Source of the DNA: Paracoccaceae bacterium | GTDB taxonomy: Bacteria > Pseudomonadota > Alphaproteobacteria > Rhodobacterales > Rhodobacteraceae | Assembly: GCA_002712045.1 (NCBI GenBank) | Contig: PARX01000037.1 | Coordinates: forward strand, 6,203-13,331 | Reading direction: 5' to 3' | DNA: 7,129 nucleotides | Program-made: the position numbers and the translations under genes | Shown here: positions 1 to 5,485 of the stretch, piece after piece | How the letters are laid out: the number at the start of each line of letters is the position of its first letter | Numbering within the stretch: the stretch's first letter is position 1 | Notes under the pieces: model-generated | What the model was told of the DNA's origin: nothing | Seen by the model: only the letters and a program-made list of their open reading frames with translations | Databases searched by the model: none

Positions 1-255
1 TAATGGATTTTCTATTTTACCCTTTCCTAGCACAGAATAATATAACAACATCCCATCGATTTTATAGGTTTGACTTTTAAATTTACCCTCATAATGCAGA
101 TAACTAAAGTCATCTAAGTGAACTTTCCAAGACGAAGCTTTGAGATAATTCGTTAGCCAATCTATTACTTGTTGATTACCTACTCCACCAGTTCTGTGAG
201 GGGAAAAGCTTTCAAACTTTGTTACCAAATTATATGCCTCTATCCCCAAAGACAT
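1..255 (-). CDS. Probable M28-type metallopeptidase, N-terminal 85 residues (cut by window edge)
   Basis: An open reading frame runs from an ATG at 253-255 to the left edge with no stop, so only the first 85 residues are visible. A good Shine-Dalgarno, GGGAGA (complement of 261-266), sits 5 nt before the ATG. The product begins MSLGIEAYNLVTKFESFSPH and continues with an HRTGG...NQQVIDWL stretch at about residues 20-34, then a beta-rich stretch. An opening of 'F...hRtGt.gd....dWL...L...G..V....F' is what I associate with the N-terminus of M28-family zinc aminopeptidases and related PA-domain hydrolases. The metal-binding residues would lie outside the window, so activity cannot be judged. There is no obvious signal peptide, so it looks cytoplasmic. 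It lies 44 nt after the hydrolase gene on the same strand and is probably co-transcribed with it. The family call is tentative, but that this is a real gene is fairly sure. Confidence 0.55.
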   Translation of the reverse strand, partial: MSLGIEAYNLVTKFESFSPHRTGGVGNQQVIDWLTNYLKASSWKVHLDDFSYLHYEGKFKSQTYKIDGMLLYYSVLGKGKIENPL

Positions 256-299
256 CTATTTCTCCCAACTCAGAAGTTTGCTAATTCTAAATCTAGTCA

Positions 300-1079
300 T
301 TACATCAAACTATCAATTATTAATGGATTGACCAATTCTGGGTTTGTGATTGGAGCCATATGCCCTCCACTATAGTTCTTAAAGTCCCAATTAGGACAAT
401 TTAGTCTAAATAGATCATTCAACTCCCGAATTGTACGCACCGTGTTTGTAGCACCTATTAAAGTTGTATTAATTGGGAGTATCTTTTTCCAGGCTTTTAA
501 AGACGTTTCCTCAGAGAACACAGCGTCCCACTCAAAGTAATTTGGTTTTAAAATAATTGAAAATCTTTCCTTCTGAATTTCAGGCAAATTGCGCCAAGTA
601 CCTTTACCATTCCAATAATCAGCAAAGAAACTAACAGCCTGTTCCCAATCATTGTTGAACTCTGTTTTTATCTTATTTCTTAATACTAATACCTCTGCAA
701 AAGCTTCTGCTTTTTTCTCTTGCCTCAATAGGTAAAAAGGATTTGGCTCGACTAAGACTAATTTTTCCACCTGGTCGCAGTAATGTTTTGCTGCTTTCAT
801 AGCAACACTTCCACCAAAAGAATGCCCTACAATAGAAAACCTCGATCCAGATAAGCTTGGTATTTTTTCTAAAAGTTTCACCTGATCTAACAGTGTTTGA
901 ACCTTGTTTTGGTTCCAAGCAGTGGTATTGCCATACCCTATTAAATTAACTGATATAAAATGAAACTTGTCTTTAAAATGATCCATAAGAACTTTCCACT
1001 GGCCAGCACCTGAAGCACTAGAATGAAACAATACAACTTTAGGACCAATCCCTTTTTCAAAAAACTCTACGTCTTGCAA
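300..1079 (-). CDS. Alpha/beta hydrolase (serine hydrolase fold), TTG start
   Basis: This 259-residue protein has the normal length for a single-domain alpha/beta hydrolase. An oxyanion-hole strand-turn, VVLFHSSASGAGQW, lies at 15-28 (HS in place of the usual HG). The nucleophile elbow GHSFGG at 85-90 gives Ser87, and the C-terminal catalytic His is His240 in SGGHMAP. The acid is less clear: the usual Asp after strand 7 is missing from LIGATNT (207-213). Glu111, in VLVEPNPF after strand 6, is a possible substitute, as in some dehalogenase-type members. The only workable start is TTG at 1077-1079: the preceding in-frame codon is a stop, and GGGAG (complement of 1088-1092) lies 8 nt upstream. 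The substrate (ester, thioester, amide or C-C bond) cannot be assigned. It sits 112 nt downstream of the acyl-CoA ligase on the same strand, so a common transcript is plausible. No signal peptide is seen. Confidence 0.85.
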   Translation of the reverse strand: MQDVEFFEKGIGPKVVLFHSSASGAGQWKVLMDHFKDKFHFISVNLIGYGNTTAWNQNKVQTLLDQVKLLEKIPSLSGSRFSIVGHSFGGSVAMKAAKHYCDQVEKLVLVEPNPFYLLRQEKKAEAFAEVLVLRNKIKTEFNNDWEQAVSFFADYWNGKGTWRNLPEIQKERFSIILKPNYFEWDAVFSEETSLKAWKKILPINTTLIGATNTVRTIRELNDLFRLNCPNWDFKNYSGGHMAPITNPELVNPLIIDSLM

Positions 1080-1191
1080 TTATTTCACTCCCAAATCTGA
1101 AAATAAGATTAAAATTAAAGGAACTCCATTTTTGACAAAGTATTGTAATAAACGATTAAGAAAGATCTAACCTAACTATACTTTAATGGGA

Positions 1192-2814
1192 TTATGTTTT
1201 GTTTAAATTCTCTCTCAACTCTACGCGTCGAATTTTACCAGAGATAGTCTTTGGTAACGTTTTAAAGAATTCAACTTCTCTCGGATATTTGTAGGGAGCT
1301 GAATGTCTTTTAACAAAGTCCTGAATATTAATTACAAGTTCATCCGAAGGCTCGTAACCTTCTGCCAAAACAATACAAGCTTTCACTATTTCTCCTCGTA
1401 ATGTGTCCGGTTTTGCAATTACCGCAGATTCCGCCACTGCTTCATGCTCAACTAGTGCACTTTCTACCTCAAATGGACTTATACGATAACCAGATGACGA
1501 TATTACATCGTCAGACCTACCAACAAACCAAATATAACCGTCACAATCACGCGTTGCAGTATCTCCTGTATAATACCAACCATTCTTAAAAACTTCTTTG
1601 GTTTTTTCATCATCACGATAATAACCATTAAATAATCCTGGTGGATATGGTTGTGTTATTTTAACGCCAATATGGCCTATTTCATCGTCTCCTAAAATAT
1701 TTCCAGCGTCATCAATTATATCCACCGTTAATCCTGGACAAGGTTTTCCCATTGACCCAGGTCGAATTTCCATACCTGGAAAATTTGCAACGATATTAAT
1801 GGTCTCCGTTTGTCCATATCCGTCATAAATATCGCAACCTGTCGCATTCTTCCATACCCGCATTGCCTCAGGATTTAATGGCTCACCCGCACCAAAACAA
1901 TGCCGAATAGAACTAAAGTCTACTTTAGACAAATCAGCCTGTGCCATTAATCGATAAATTGTCGGCGGAGCACAAAAGGTCGTAACTTTATAGCGTTCAA
2001 TAATTTTAAGATGGGTTTCAAGATCAAAGCCCTCCCCATCAAATAAAACGATACTGCACCCCGCGAGAAGCTGTGGATAAAGAAGTCCCCATGCTGCCTT
2101 TGCCCAACCAGTATCTGTCAATGTCCAATGTATATCCGCAGCTTTTAAATCTTGCCAAAACGATTTTGTTATGATGTGAGAAAAAGCATATGCGTGATCA
2201 CGCTCAACCATTTTCGGCATGGCGGTGCTGCCTGAGGTGAAATAGATCAGCATCGGATCAGAAGAAGCAGTCTCTTGCACCATTGTCCTGTCAATATAAT
2301 CAGACGAATCCAAGCATAAAGCTTCAAAACTATGCCAACCTGGTTTTTCGCCTTTCACAATAATTAAATTTTCTAGAGTTGGGCATTTATCTTTTATATT
2401 TTCGATAAACTTCGCATGGGCTTCTGTTACGATCGCAGCTTTGGCGCCAGATACATTAATACGATATTCAATATCATTTTGAGTAAGTAAATTTGTTCCT
2501 GGCATAGCAACTGCCCCCATTTTGGCACATCCAAAAAGACTAAAATACCATTCTGGAATTCTTGGCAAAACTACCAATATATTATCATTCTTGGAAACGC
2601 CTAGACCCAACAACGCATTGGCAAATTTGGAGGAAAAATTATCCAGTTCTTTGTAGGTTATATCTTTTAAATGATCACCATTATTATCAATTGAGATCAA
2701 TGCTATTTTATCGACTTCTTCTGCCCTTTTTGACATGACATCAAATGCAAAATTAAAATTTTCCGGACATTCTAATACAAATGTCGATCGAATTTTTTCG
2801 TAATCAAAGCTCAT
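1192..2814 (-). CDS. AMP-forming acyl-CoA synthetase (ACSM-like, ANL superfamily)
   Basis: This 540-residue ANL enzyme should activate a carboxylic acid with ATP to an acyl-adenylate, then form the CoA thioester in the cytoplasm. Numbered from the ATG at 2812-2814, the phosphate-binding loop YFTSGSTAMPK is at about 191-201, with Ala replacing the usual Gly. GAGEPLNPEAM is at about 308-318, DGYGQTE at 331-337, YYTGD at 414-418, and the hinge region GRSDDVISSSGYRISPFEVE follows. The adenylation Lys in SGKIRR is Lys527, so every core motif is present. Overall the sequence (MSFDYEKIR...PENFNFAFDV, DTGWAKAAWG) resembles medium-chain or aryl ACSM-type ligases more than long-chain FadD. A longer frame opens at TTG 2848-2850, but it has no ribosome site and the extra 12 residues look non-family. 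The ATG has only a weak GGGG (2827-2831), 12 nt away. It is transcribed divergently from a thioesterase. The acid used is unknown. Confidence 0.92.
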   Translation of the reverse strand: MSFDYEKIRSTFVLECPENFNFAFDVMSKRAEEVDKIALISIDNNGDHLKDITYKELDNFSSKFANALLGLGVSKNDNILVVLPRIPEWYFSLFGCAKMGAVAMPGTNLLTQNDIEYRINVSGAKAAIVTEAHAKFIENIKDKCPTLENLIIVKGEKPGWHSFEALCLDSSDYIDRTMVQETASSDPMLIYFTSGSTAMPKMVERDHAYAFSHIITKSFWQDLKAADIHWTLTDTGWAKAAWGLLYPQLLAGCSIVLFDGEGFDLETHLKIIERYKVTTFCAPPTIYRLMAQADLSKVDFSSIRHCFGAGEPLNPEAMRVWKNATGCDIYDGYGQTETINIVANFPGMEIRPGSMGKPCPGLTVDIIDDAGNILGDDEIGHIGVKITQPYPPGLFNGYYRDDEKTKEVFKNGWYYTGDTATRDCDGYIWFVGRSDDVISSSGYRISPFEVESALVEHEAVAESAVIAKPDTLRGEIVKACIVLAEGYEPSDELVINIQDFVKRHSAPYKYPREVEFFKTLPKTISGKIRRVELRENLNKT

Positions 2815-2826
2815 TAAAATTTTTTG

Positions 2827-2831
2827 CCCCC
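2827..2831 (-). promoter_or_regulatory. Weak ribosome binding site deciding the ligase start
   Basis: A GGGGG run on the minus strand lies 12 nt before the ATG at 2814. The spacing is long, but no Shine-Dalgarno at all precedes the alternative TTG at 2850. With the family-like N-terminus at MSFDYEKIR, this favours the ATG. Confidence 0.4.
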
Positions 2832-2871
2832 GACTATCAGAACTAAACAACTAAGTTAAACGGATTGTGCT

Positions 2872-2891
2872 TTGACAATCTGTGTTGTCAA
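2872..2891. promoter_or_regulatory. Inverted repeat TTGACA-N8-TGTCAA, candidate operator and shared -35 boxes
   Basis: The two 6-bp arms, 2872-2877 and 2886-2891, are perfect inverted copies separated by ATCTGTGT. Each arm reads as a consensus sigma-70 -35 box, one for each strand. On the plus strand GATATT (2896-2901) follows at 18 bp. On the minus strand CACAAT (2869-2864) follows at 16 bp. Each matches the -10 consensus at 4 of 6 positions. Predicted starts would fall near 2908 (toward the thioesterase) and 2856 (toward the ligase, leaving about 40 nt before its ATG). A dimeric regulator binding here could control both directions. No regulator gene is in the window. Confidence 0.4.
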
Positions 2892-2930
2892 GATAGATAT
2901 TCTTAAATAACAGTTGATGACAGATCACAG

Positions 2931-2958
2931 TTTAGGCTTTGCTTAACAATAATATAAA
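2931..2958 (+). promoter_or_regulatory. Alternative weak promoter for the thioesterase gene
   Basis: TTTAGG (2931-2936) and TATAAA (2953-2958) are 16 bp apart. The -10 is good (5 of 6) but the -35 is poor (3 of 6). Any transcript would start about 40 nt before the ATG at 3004. This competes with the palindromic site at 2872-2901 as the plus-strand promoter, and either could be wrong in such AT-rich DNA. Confidence 0.22.
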
Positions 2959-3003
2959 TCTTGCTTACTTTATTATACAATTTTTTGGCACAAAGGTAAA
3001 AAC

Positions 3004-3438
3004 ATGACTCTCAATGCTAAATTTCTAAAAATCAAAAAAGGTTTTTCTAACCAAAACTTTATGGCGACCTTAGGAGCAAAAATAAAAGAGAGTGACCCTG
3101 GAAAATGCACCATTATTTTACCCTTCCACTCTAAATTAACTCAACAACATGGTTTGTTTCATGGTGGCACAATCGCCGCGATTGCAGATAATGCTGCGGG
3201 TTTTGCTGCATATTCTCTTATGATGGAAAATTATCAACCTCTTACAATTGAATTTAAAATAAATTTTCTATCAACCGCAAATGGGGAAAAATTAATCACA
3301 GAAGCTGACATACTTAAGGCGGGAAAAAGCATATTTCATGCTCGATCAGATGTGTTTTGTGTTTCACAAACTAGAAAAACTTTAGTTGCCAGTGCCCTTG
3401 TAACTGTAAAGGCCACTAAAGCTATTTCAGAAATATAA
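3004..3438 (+). CDS. PaaI-family hotdog-fold acyl-CoA thioesterase
   Basis: This 144-residue single hotdog domain is the usual length for PaaI-type thioesterases. They hydrolyse acyl- or aryl-CoA thioesters in the cytoplasm, typically as tetramers. The signature QHGLFHGGTIAAIADNAAG spans 48-66. HGG at 53-55 is followed by Asp62 on the long central helix, where the catalytic acid of this family sits. Strands ITEADILKAGKSIFHARSDVF and TLVASALVTVKA complete the fold. The ATG at 3004 follows AAAGG (2992-2996) with a 7-nt spacer. The gene is divergent from the acyl-CoA ligase across 189 bp. The pair therefore encodes opposite reactions on CoA thioesters, which suggests a role in salvage of CoA or release of a product. 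A 321-bp gap separates it from the next gene. Its natural substrate is not evident. Confidence 0.88.
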   Translation: MTLNAKFLKIKKGFSNQNFMATLGAKIKESDPGKCTIILPFHSKLTQQHGLFHGGTIAAIADNAAGFAAYSLMMENYQPLTIEFKINFLSTANGEKLITEADILKAGKSIFHARSDVFCVSQTRKTLVASALVTVKATKAISEI

Positions 3439-3600
3439 TCTAAAATAAAAAGAATTTAAGTAGCAATCTCACAGTTACATTTCAAATGTTAAAAACAAGC
3501 GCGTTAAAGTAATTTATTTTTGCCAAGCCTACCAAGTTTAGACCTTCTTAATATGGTGAACTCATACTTCGTCTCAACACCAGGATCCTAATTGTTCAAG

Positions 3601-3669
3601 AATAAAATCTAATTGCTATTGAAATATTTTACTCAAATCCAAAATATATGCTCTCGATAAGATTTTATT
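3601..3669. repeat. 10-bp perfect inverted repeat with 49-nt loop
   Basis: AATAAAATCT at 3601-3610 is exactly complementary in inverted order to AGATTTTATT at 3660-3669. The loop contains a smaller TTGA...TCAA pairing. In RNA this would be an all-AU-leaning stem upstream of the iron-protein gene. Because the region is so AT-rich, chance is a serious alternative. Confidence 0.25.
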
Positions 3670-3671
3670 TA

Positions 3672-3700
3672 TTGGAGAATATGAGTAAATGCGCTATCCT
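3672..3700 (+). promoter_or_regulatory. Candidate promoter of the iron-protein/dioxygenase operon
   Basis: TTGGAG (3672-3677) and TATCCT (3695-3700) are separated by exactly 17 bp and match sigma-70 consensus at 3 and 4 of 6 positions. A start near 3707 would leave a leader of about 50 nt before the ATG at 3760. The same bases would form the ribosome site and body of the 15-codon ORF at 3681, so the two readings exclude each other. Confidence 0.25.
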
Positions 3701-3728
3701 CCAGAGTAACGCTATGGAACATTGCTAA
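3681..3728 (+). CDS. Possible 15-codon leader peptide
   Basis: ATG at 3681 opens a 15-residue frame, MSKCAILQSNAMEHC, ending at TAA 3726-3728, 31 nt before the next gene. GGAG at 3674-3677 is a Shine-Dalgarno-like match but only 3 nt from the ATG, closer than usual. The peptide has two Cys and one His but no run of a single amino acid of the kind seen in attenuators. It could be chance, and it would be absent from the transcript if the promoter at 3672-3700 is the real one. Confidence 0.15.
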   Translation: MSKCAILQSNAMEHC

Positions 3729-3759
3729 ACAATTAGAAAGCTAAAGGTAAGGGTAAAAA

Positions 3760-5469
3760 ATGATTACAACAATCGAAGATCTTCACGAGCACCTTCAATG
3801 GGCGATTGAGTTAGAACATGCGACCATTCCCCCCTATTTATGTGCACTTTACTCAATCAAGGATGGATCAAACATTGAGAGTGTAGAGGTCATTCAAAGT
3901 GTATTTATCGAAGAAATGCTTCACATGGCACTGGTCGCAAACATTATGATAGCAACTGGAGGTTCTCCAAAATTAGATTATCCTGAATTTATTGCAAAAT
4001 ATCCTACGCCCTTGCCCCACAGCGATGAATCATTTCAAGTTGATTTAAATAAATTTTCTCCAGAAAGCATCGAATGTTTTTTGAAAATTGAACGACCAGC
4101 AAATGCTGACGCGCCTTCTCAGGATGAAGGGTTTGCCTCTATTGGGCAATTTTACAAAGCACTAGAAGAAGGTTTGGTTTATTTATCTCAGAAATTGGGC
4201 GATAAAGTGCTTTTCACAGGCAACCCAGACCACCAAGTTACGGCTGAAACAACCTACTATGGTGGGGCAGGTCATTTGATTTGTGTTACTGATTTAAATT
4301 CTGCCCTAAAAGCTCTGGAGGAAGTGGTAGAACAAGGTGAAGGTTTAGATCACGAAAACATCTTTGATGGCGATAAAAATATGTTCCACCCTGAAAGAGA
4401 AGAGGTAGGGCACTATTTTAGATTTTTAGAAATTTTAGAGGGCCGTAATTTTCAGATAGGGGATACGGCAAAATCTGGACCTAGCGGTGAAAAGTTCATT
4501 GTAGACTGGGATCAAGTACATCCTATGGCAGCCAATCCAGCTTCAGAAGATTATACAGATAATCCAGCGGTGTTGGAAAAGCTCACTACTTTTAATCAAG
4601 AATATAGTGATATGTTGCGAGTAATTGAAAAAAGCTTCAACGGTGAACCAAAACTTTTAGGCCAGGCTGTAGGTGTGATGTATGAGCTAAAAATTCTTGC
4701 CAAAGAGTTGATGGAAATTCCTACCGGCGATGGTAAAACCACTGTGGGGCCAACCTTCGAATATCTCCCCAGAAAAATATCCGACTCAGAATTTATTGAA
4801 GTTCGTGAAAACGGTCCATATGTCGTTCACGGCGACATACCTCTAATCAGAAAAAAACGTATAACTGGAAAAAAAGGTGAAGCAATCGCTTGGCAAAAAA
4901 CGAAAACACATGAAAGTGATACAATATATGAATTATGTAGATGCGGAAAATCTGCGAATAAACCTTTTTGTGATGGAACACACGATCGGATAAATTTTGA
5001 CGGAACTGAAACAGCGAGAACTAGTAAAATATCCGAAACCCAAGAAATACTTCAAGGAGATGGGGTAAGAGTTAAGGTAGACAACTCATACTGCATGCAC
5101 GCAAAATTCTGCTTTAATCAAAAATCAGGGATTAGGAAACTGATGGCTAAAGGAGCAGATGATGATGCGAAGATACATGTTTCGGCTATGACTGAAAGGT
5201 GCCCTTCCGGTACATTTGTTTATGAACTAGAAATAGATGGAGAGTATCAGGAAATCGAGGCAGACTTACCAAAACAAGTTTCCGTAATCGAAGCTGACAA
5301 GCCACAAGAAAGTGCAGGACCTCTCTGGGTAAACGGCATGATACCCGTGTTGCGTTCTGACGGCAAACCACTCGAGACTCGAAATAGAATGACACTGTGC
5401 AGATGTGGTGAATCAAAGAATAAACCTTTTTGTGACGGCTCACATGCTAAAGTGGATTTTAAAGATTAA
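3760..5469 (+). CDS. Ferritin-like (VioB-type) / CDGSH / mono-cluster ferredoxin / CDGSH fusion protein
   Basis: This 569-residue protein has four recognisable parts. Residues 1-338 look like the ferritin-like domain found in iminophenyl-pyruvate dimer synthases (VioB/RebD relatives). Helix one has ELEHATIPPYL (Glu19), helix two has EEMLH (Glu52, His55), a third helix has YKALEEGL (Glu136/137), and a fourth has EEVGH (Glu215, His218). Paired ExxH motifs suggest a di-iron centre. Residues 393-408 form a CDGSH [2Fe-2S] site (Cys393, Cys395, Cys404, His408). Residues 445-484 resemble the divergent mono-cluster ferredoxin domain (Cys445, Cys451, Cys481-Pro-Ser-Gly). Residues 547-562 form a second CDGSH site (Cys547, Cys549, Cys558, His562). 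All expected ligands are present. It starts at ATG 3760 behind TAAGGG with a 6-nt spacer, and no signal peptide is seen. Inferred role: an oxidase or oxygenase with a built-in electron relay. The reaction and substrate are unknown, and iron storage is unlikely. Confidence 0.88.
   Translation: MITTIEDLHEHLQWAIELEHATIPPYLCALYSIKDGSNIESVEVIQSVFIEEMLHMALVANIMIATGGSPKLDYPEFIAKYPTPLPHSDESFQVDLNKFSPESIECFLKIERPANADAPSQDEGFASIGQFYKALEEGLVYLSQKLGDKVLFTGNPDHQVTAETTYYGGAGHLICVTDLNSALKALEEVVEQGEGLDHENIFDGDKNMFHPEREEVGHYFRFLEILEGRNFQIGDTAKSGPSGEKFIVDWDQVHPMAANPASEDYTDNPAVLEKLTTFNQEYSDMLRVIEKSFNGEPKLLGQAVGVMYELKILAKELMEIPTGDGKTTVGPTFEYLPRKISDSEFIEVRENGPYVVHGDIPLIRKKRITGKKGEAIAWQKTKTHESDTIYELCRCGKSANKPFCDGTHDRINFDGTETARTSKISETQEILQGDGVRVKVDNSYCMHAKFCFNQKSGIRKLMAKGADDDAKIHVSAMTERCPSGTFVYELEIDGEYQEIEADLPKQVSVIEADKPQESAGPLWVNGMIPVLRSDGKPLETRNRMTLCRCGESKNKPFCDGSHAKVDFKD
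4936..4983 (+). other. First CDGSH [2Fe-2S] motif
   Basis: Codons 393-408 encode CRCGKSANKPFCDGTH, the three-Cys one-His pattern of the mitoNEET/CDGSH family: C-x-C, then P-x-C-D-G-T-H. It is preceded by a lead-in strand, GPYVVHGDIPLIR (352-364). Confidence 0.9.
4956..5435 (+). repeat. Direct repeat of 18 bp inside the iron-protein gene
   Basis: GAATAAACCTTTTTGTGA occurs identically at 4956-4973 and 5418-5435, 462 bp apart (154 codons, in frame). It encodes the NKPFCD core of each CDGSH site with the same codon choices. This fits an internal duplication, or selection acting on a nearly invariant motif in AT-rich codon usage. Confidence 0.85.
5398..5445 (+). other. Second CDGSH [2Fe-2S] motif
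   Basis: Codons 547-562 encode CRCGESKNKPFCDGSH, nearly the same as the first copy. A similar lead-in strand, GPLWVNGMIPVLR, occurs at 520-532. The protein ends seven residues after the motif. Confidence 0.9.
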
Positions 5470-5485
5470 GACTGAGTAATTTACA

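Larger units (their letters stand above)
3439..3759. other. 321-bp intergenic region before the iron-protein gene
   Basis: I see no conserved gene here and no GC-rich hairpin with a T-run that would end the thioesterase transcript. It is strongly AT-rich. It contains a perfect 10-bp inverted repeat (3601-3610 with 3660-3669), a weak promoter-like pair TTGGAG (3672-3677) / TATCCT (3695-3700) with exact 17-bp spacing, a 15-codon ORF (3681-3728), and the ribosome site of the next gene, TAAGGG (3748-3753). It probably holds the promoter and leader of the 3760-6322 operon. No Fur-box-like or IscR-like palindrome was recognised. Confidence 0.5.

Noticed and set aside
169..375. Plus-strand frame of 68 codons across the peptidase/hydrolase junction
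   Set aside because: It is antisense to both minus-strand genes, has no ribosome site, and its product has no recognisable pattern.
673..1589. Open frames at 673-918 (minus) and 1401-1589 (plus)
   Set aside because: They overlap the hydrolase and ligase genes in other frames and have no family-like sequence, so they are antisense or out-of-frame shadows.
2815..2850. Twelve-codon N-terminal extension of the acyl-CoA ligase from a TTG at 2848-2850
   Set aside because: No ribosome site precedes the TTG, the extra residues do not look like the family, and the candidate promoter would start transcription only a few bases upstream. The ATG at 2814 fits better.
3588..3736. 9-bp inverted repeat CTAATTGTT / AACAATTAG 131 nt apart
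   Set aside because: It is short and AT-rich, and the arms are too far apart for an operator, so chance is the simplest explanation.
3760..4776. Bacterioferritin or other iron-storage protein
   Set aside because: The ferritin-like domain is far longer than a storage ferritin subunit, resembles the VioB-type domain, and is fused to redox domains.
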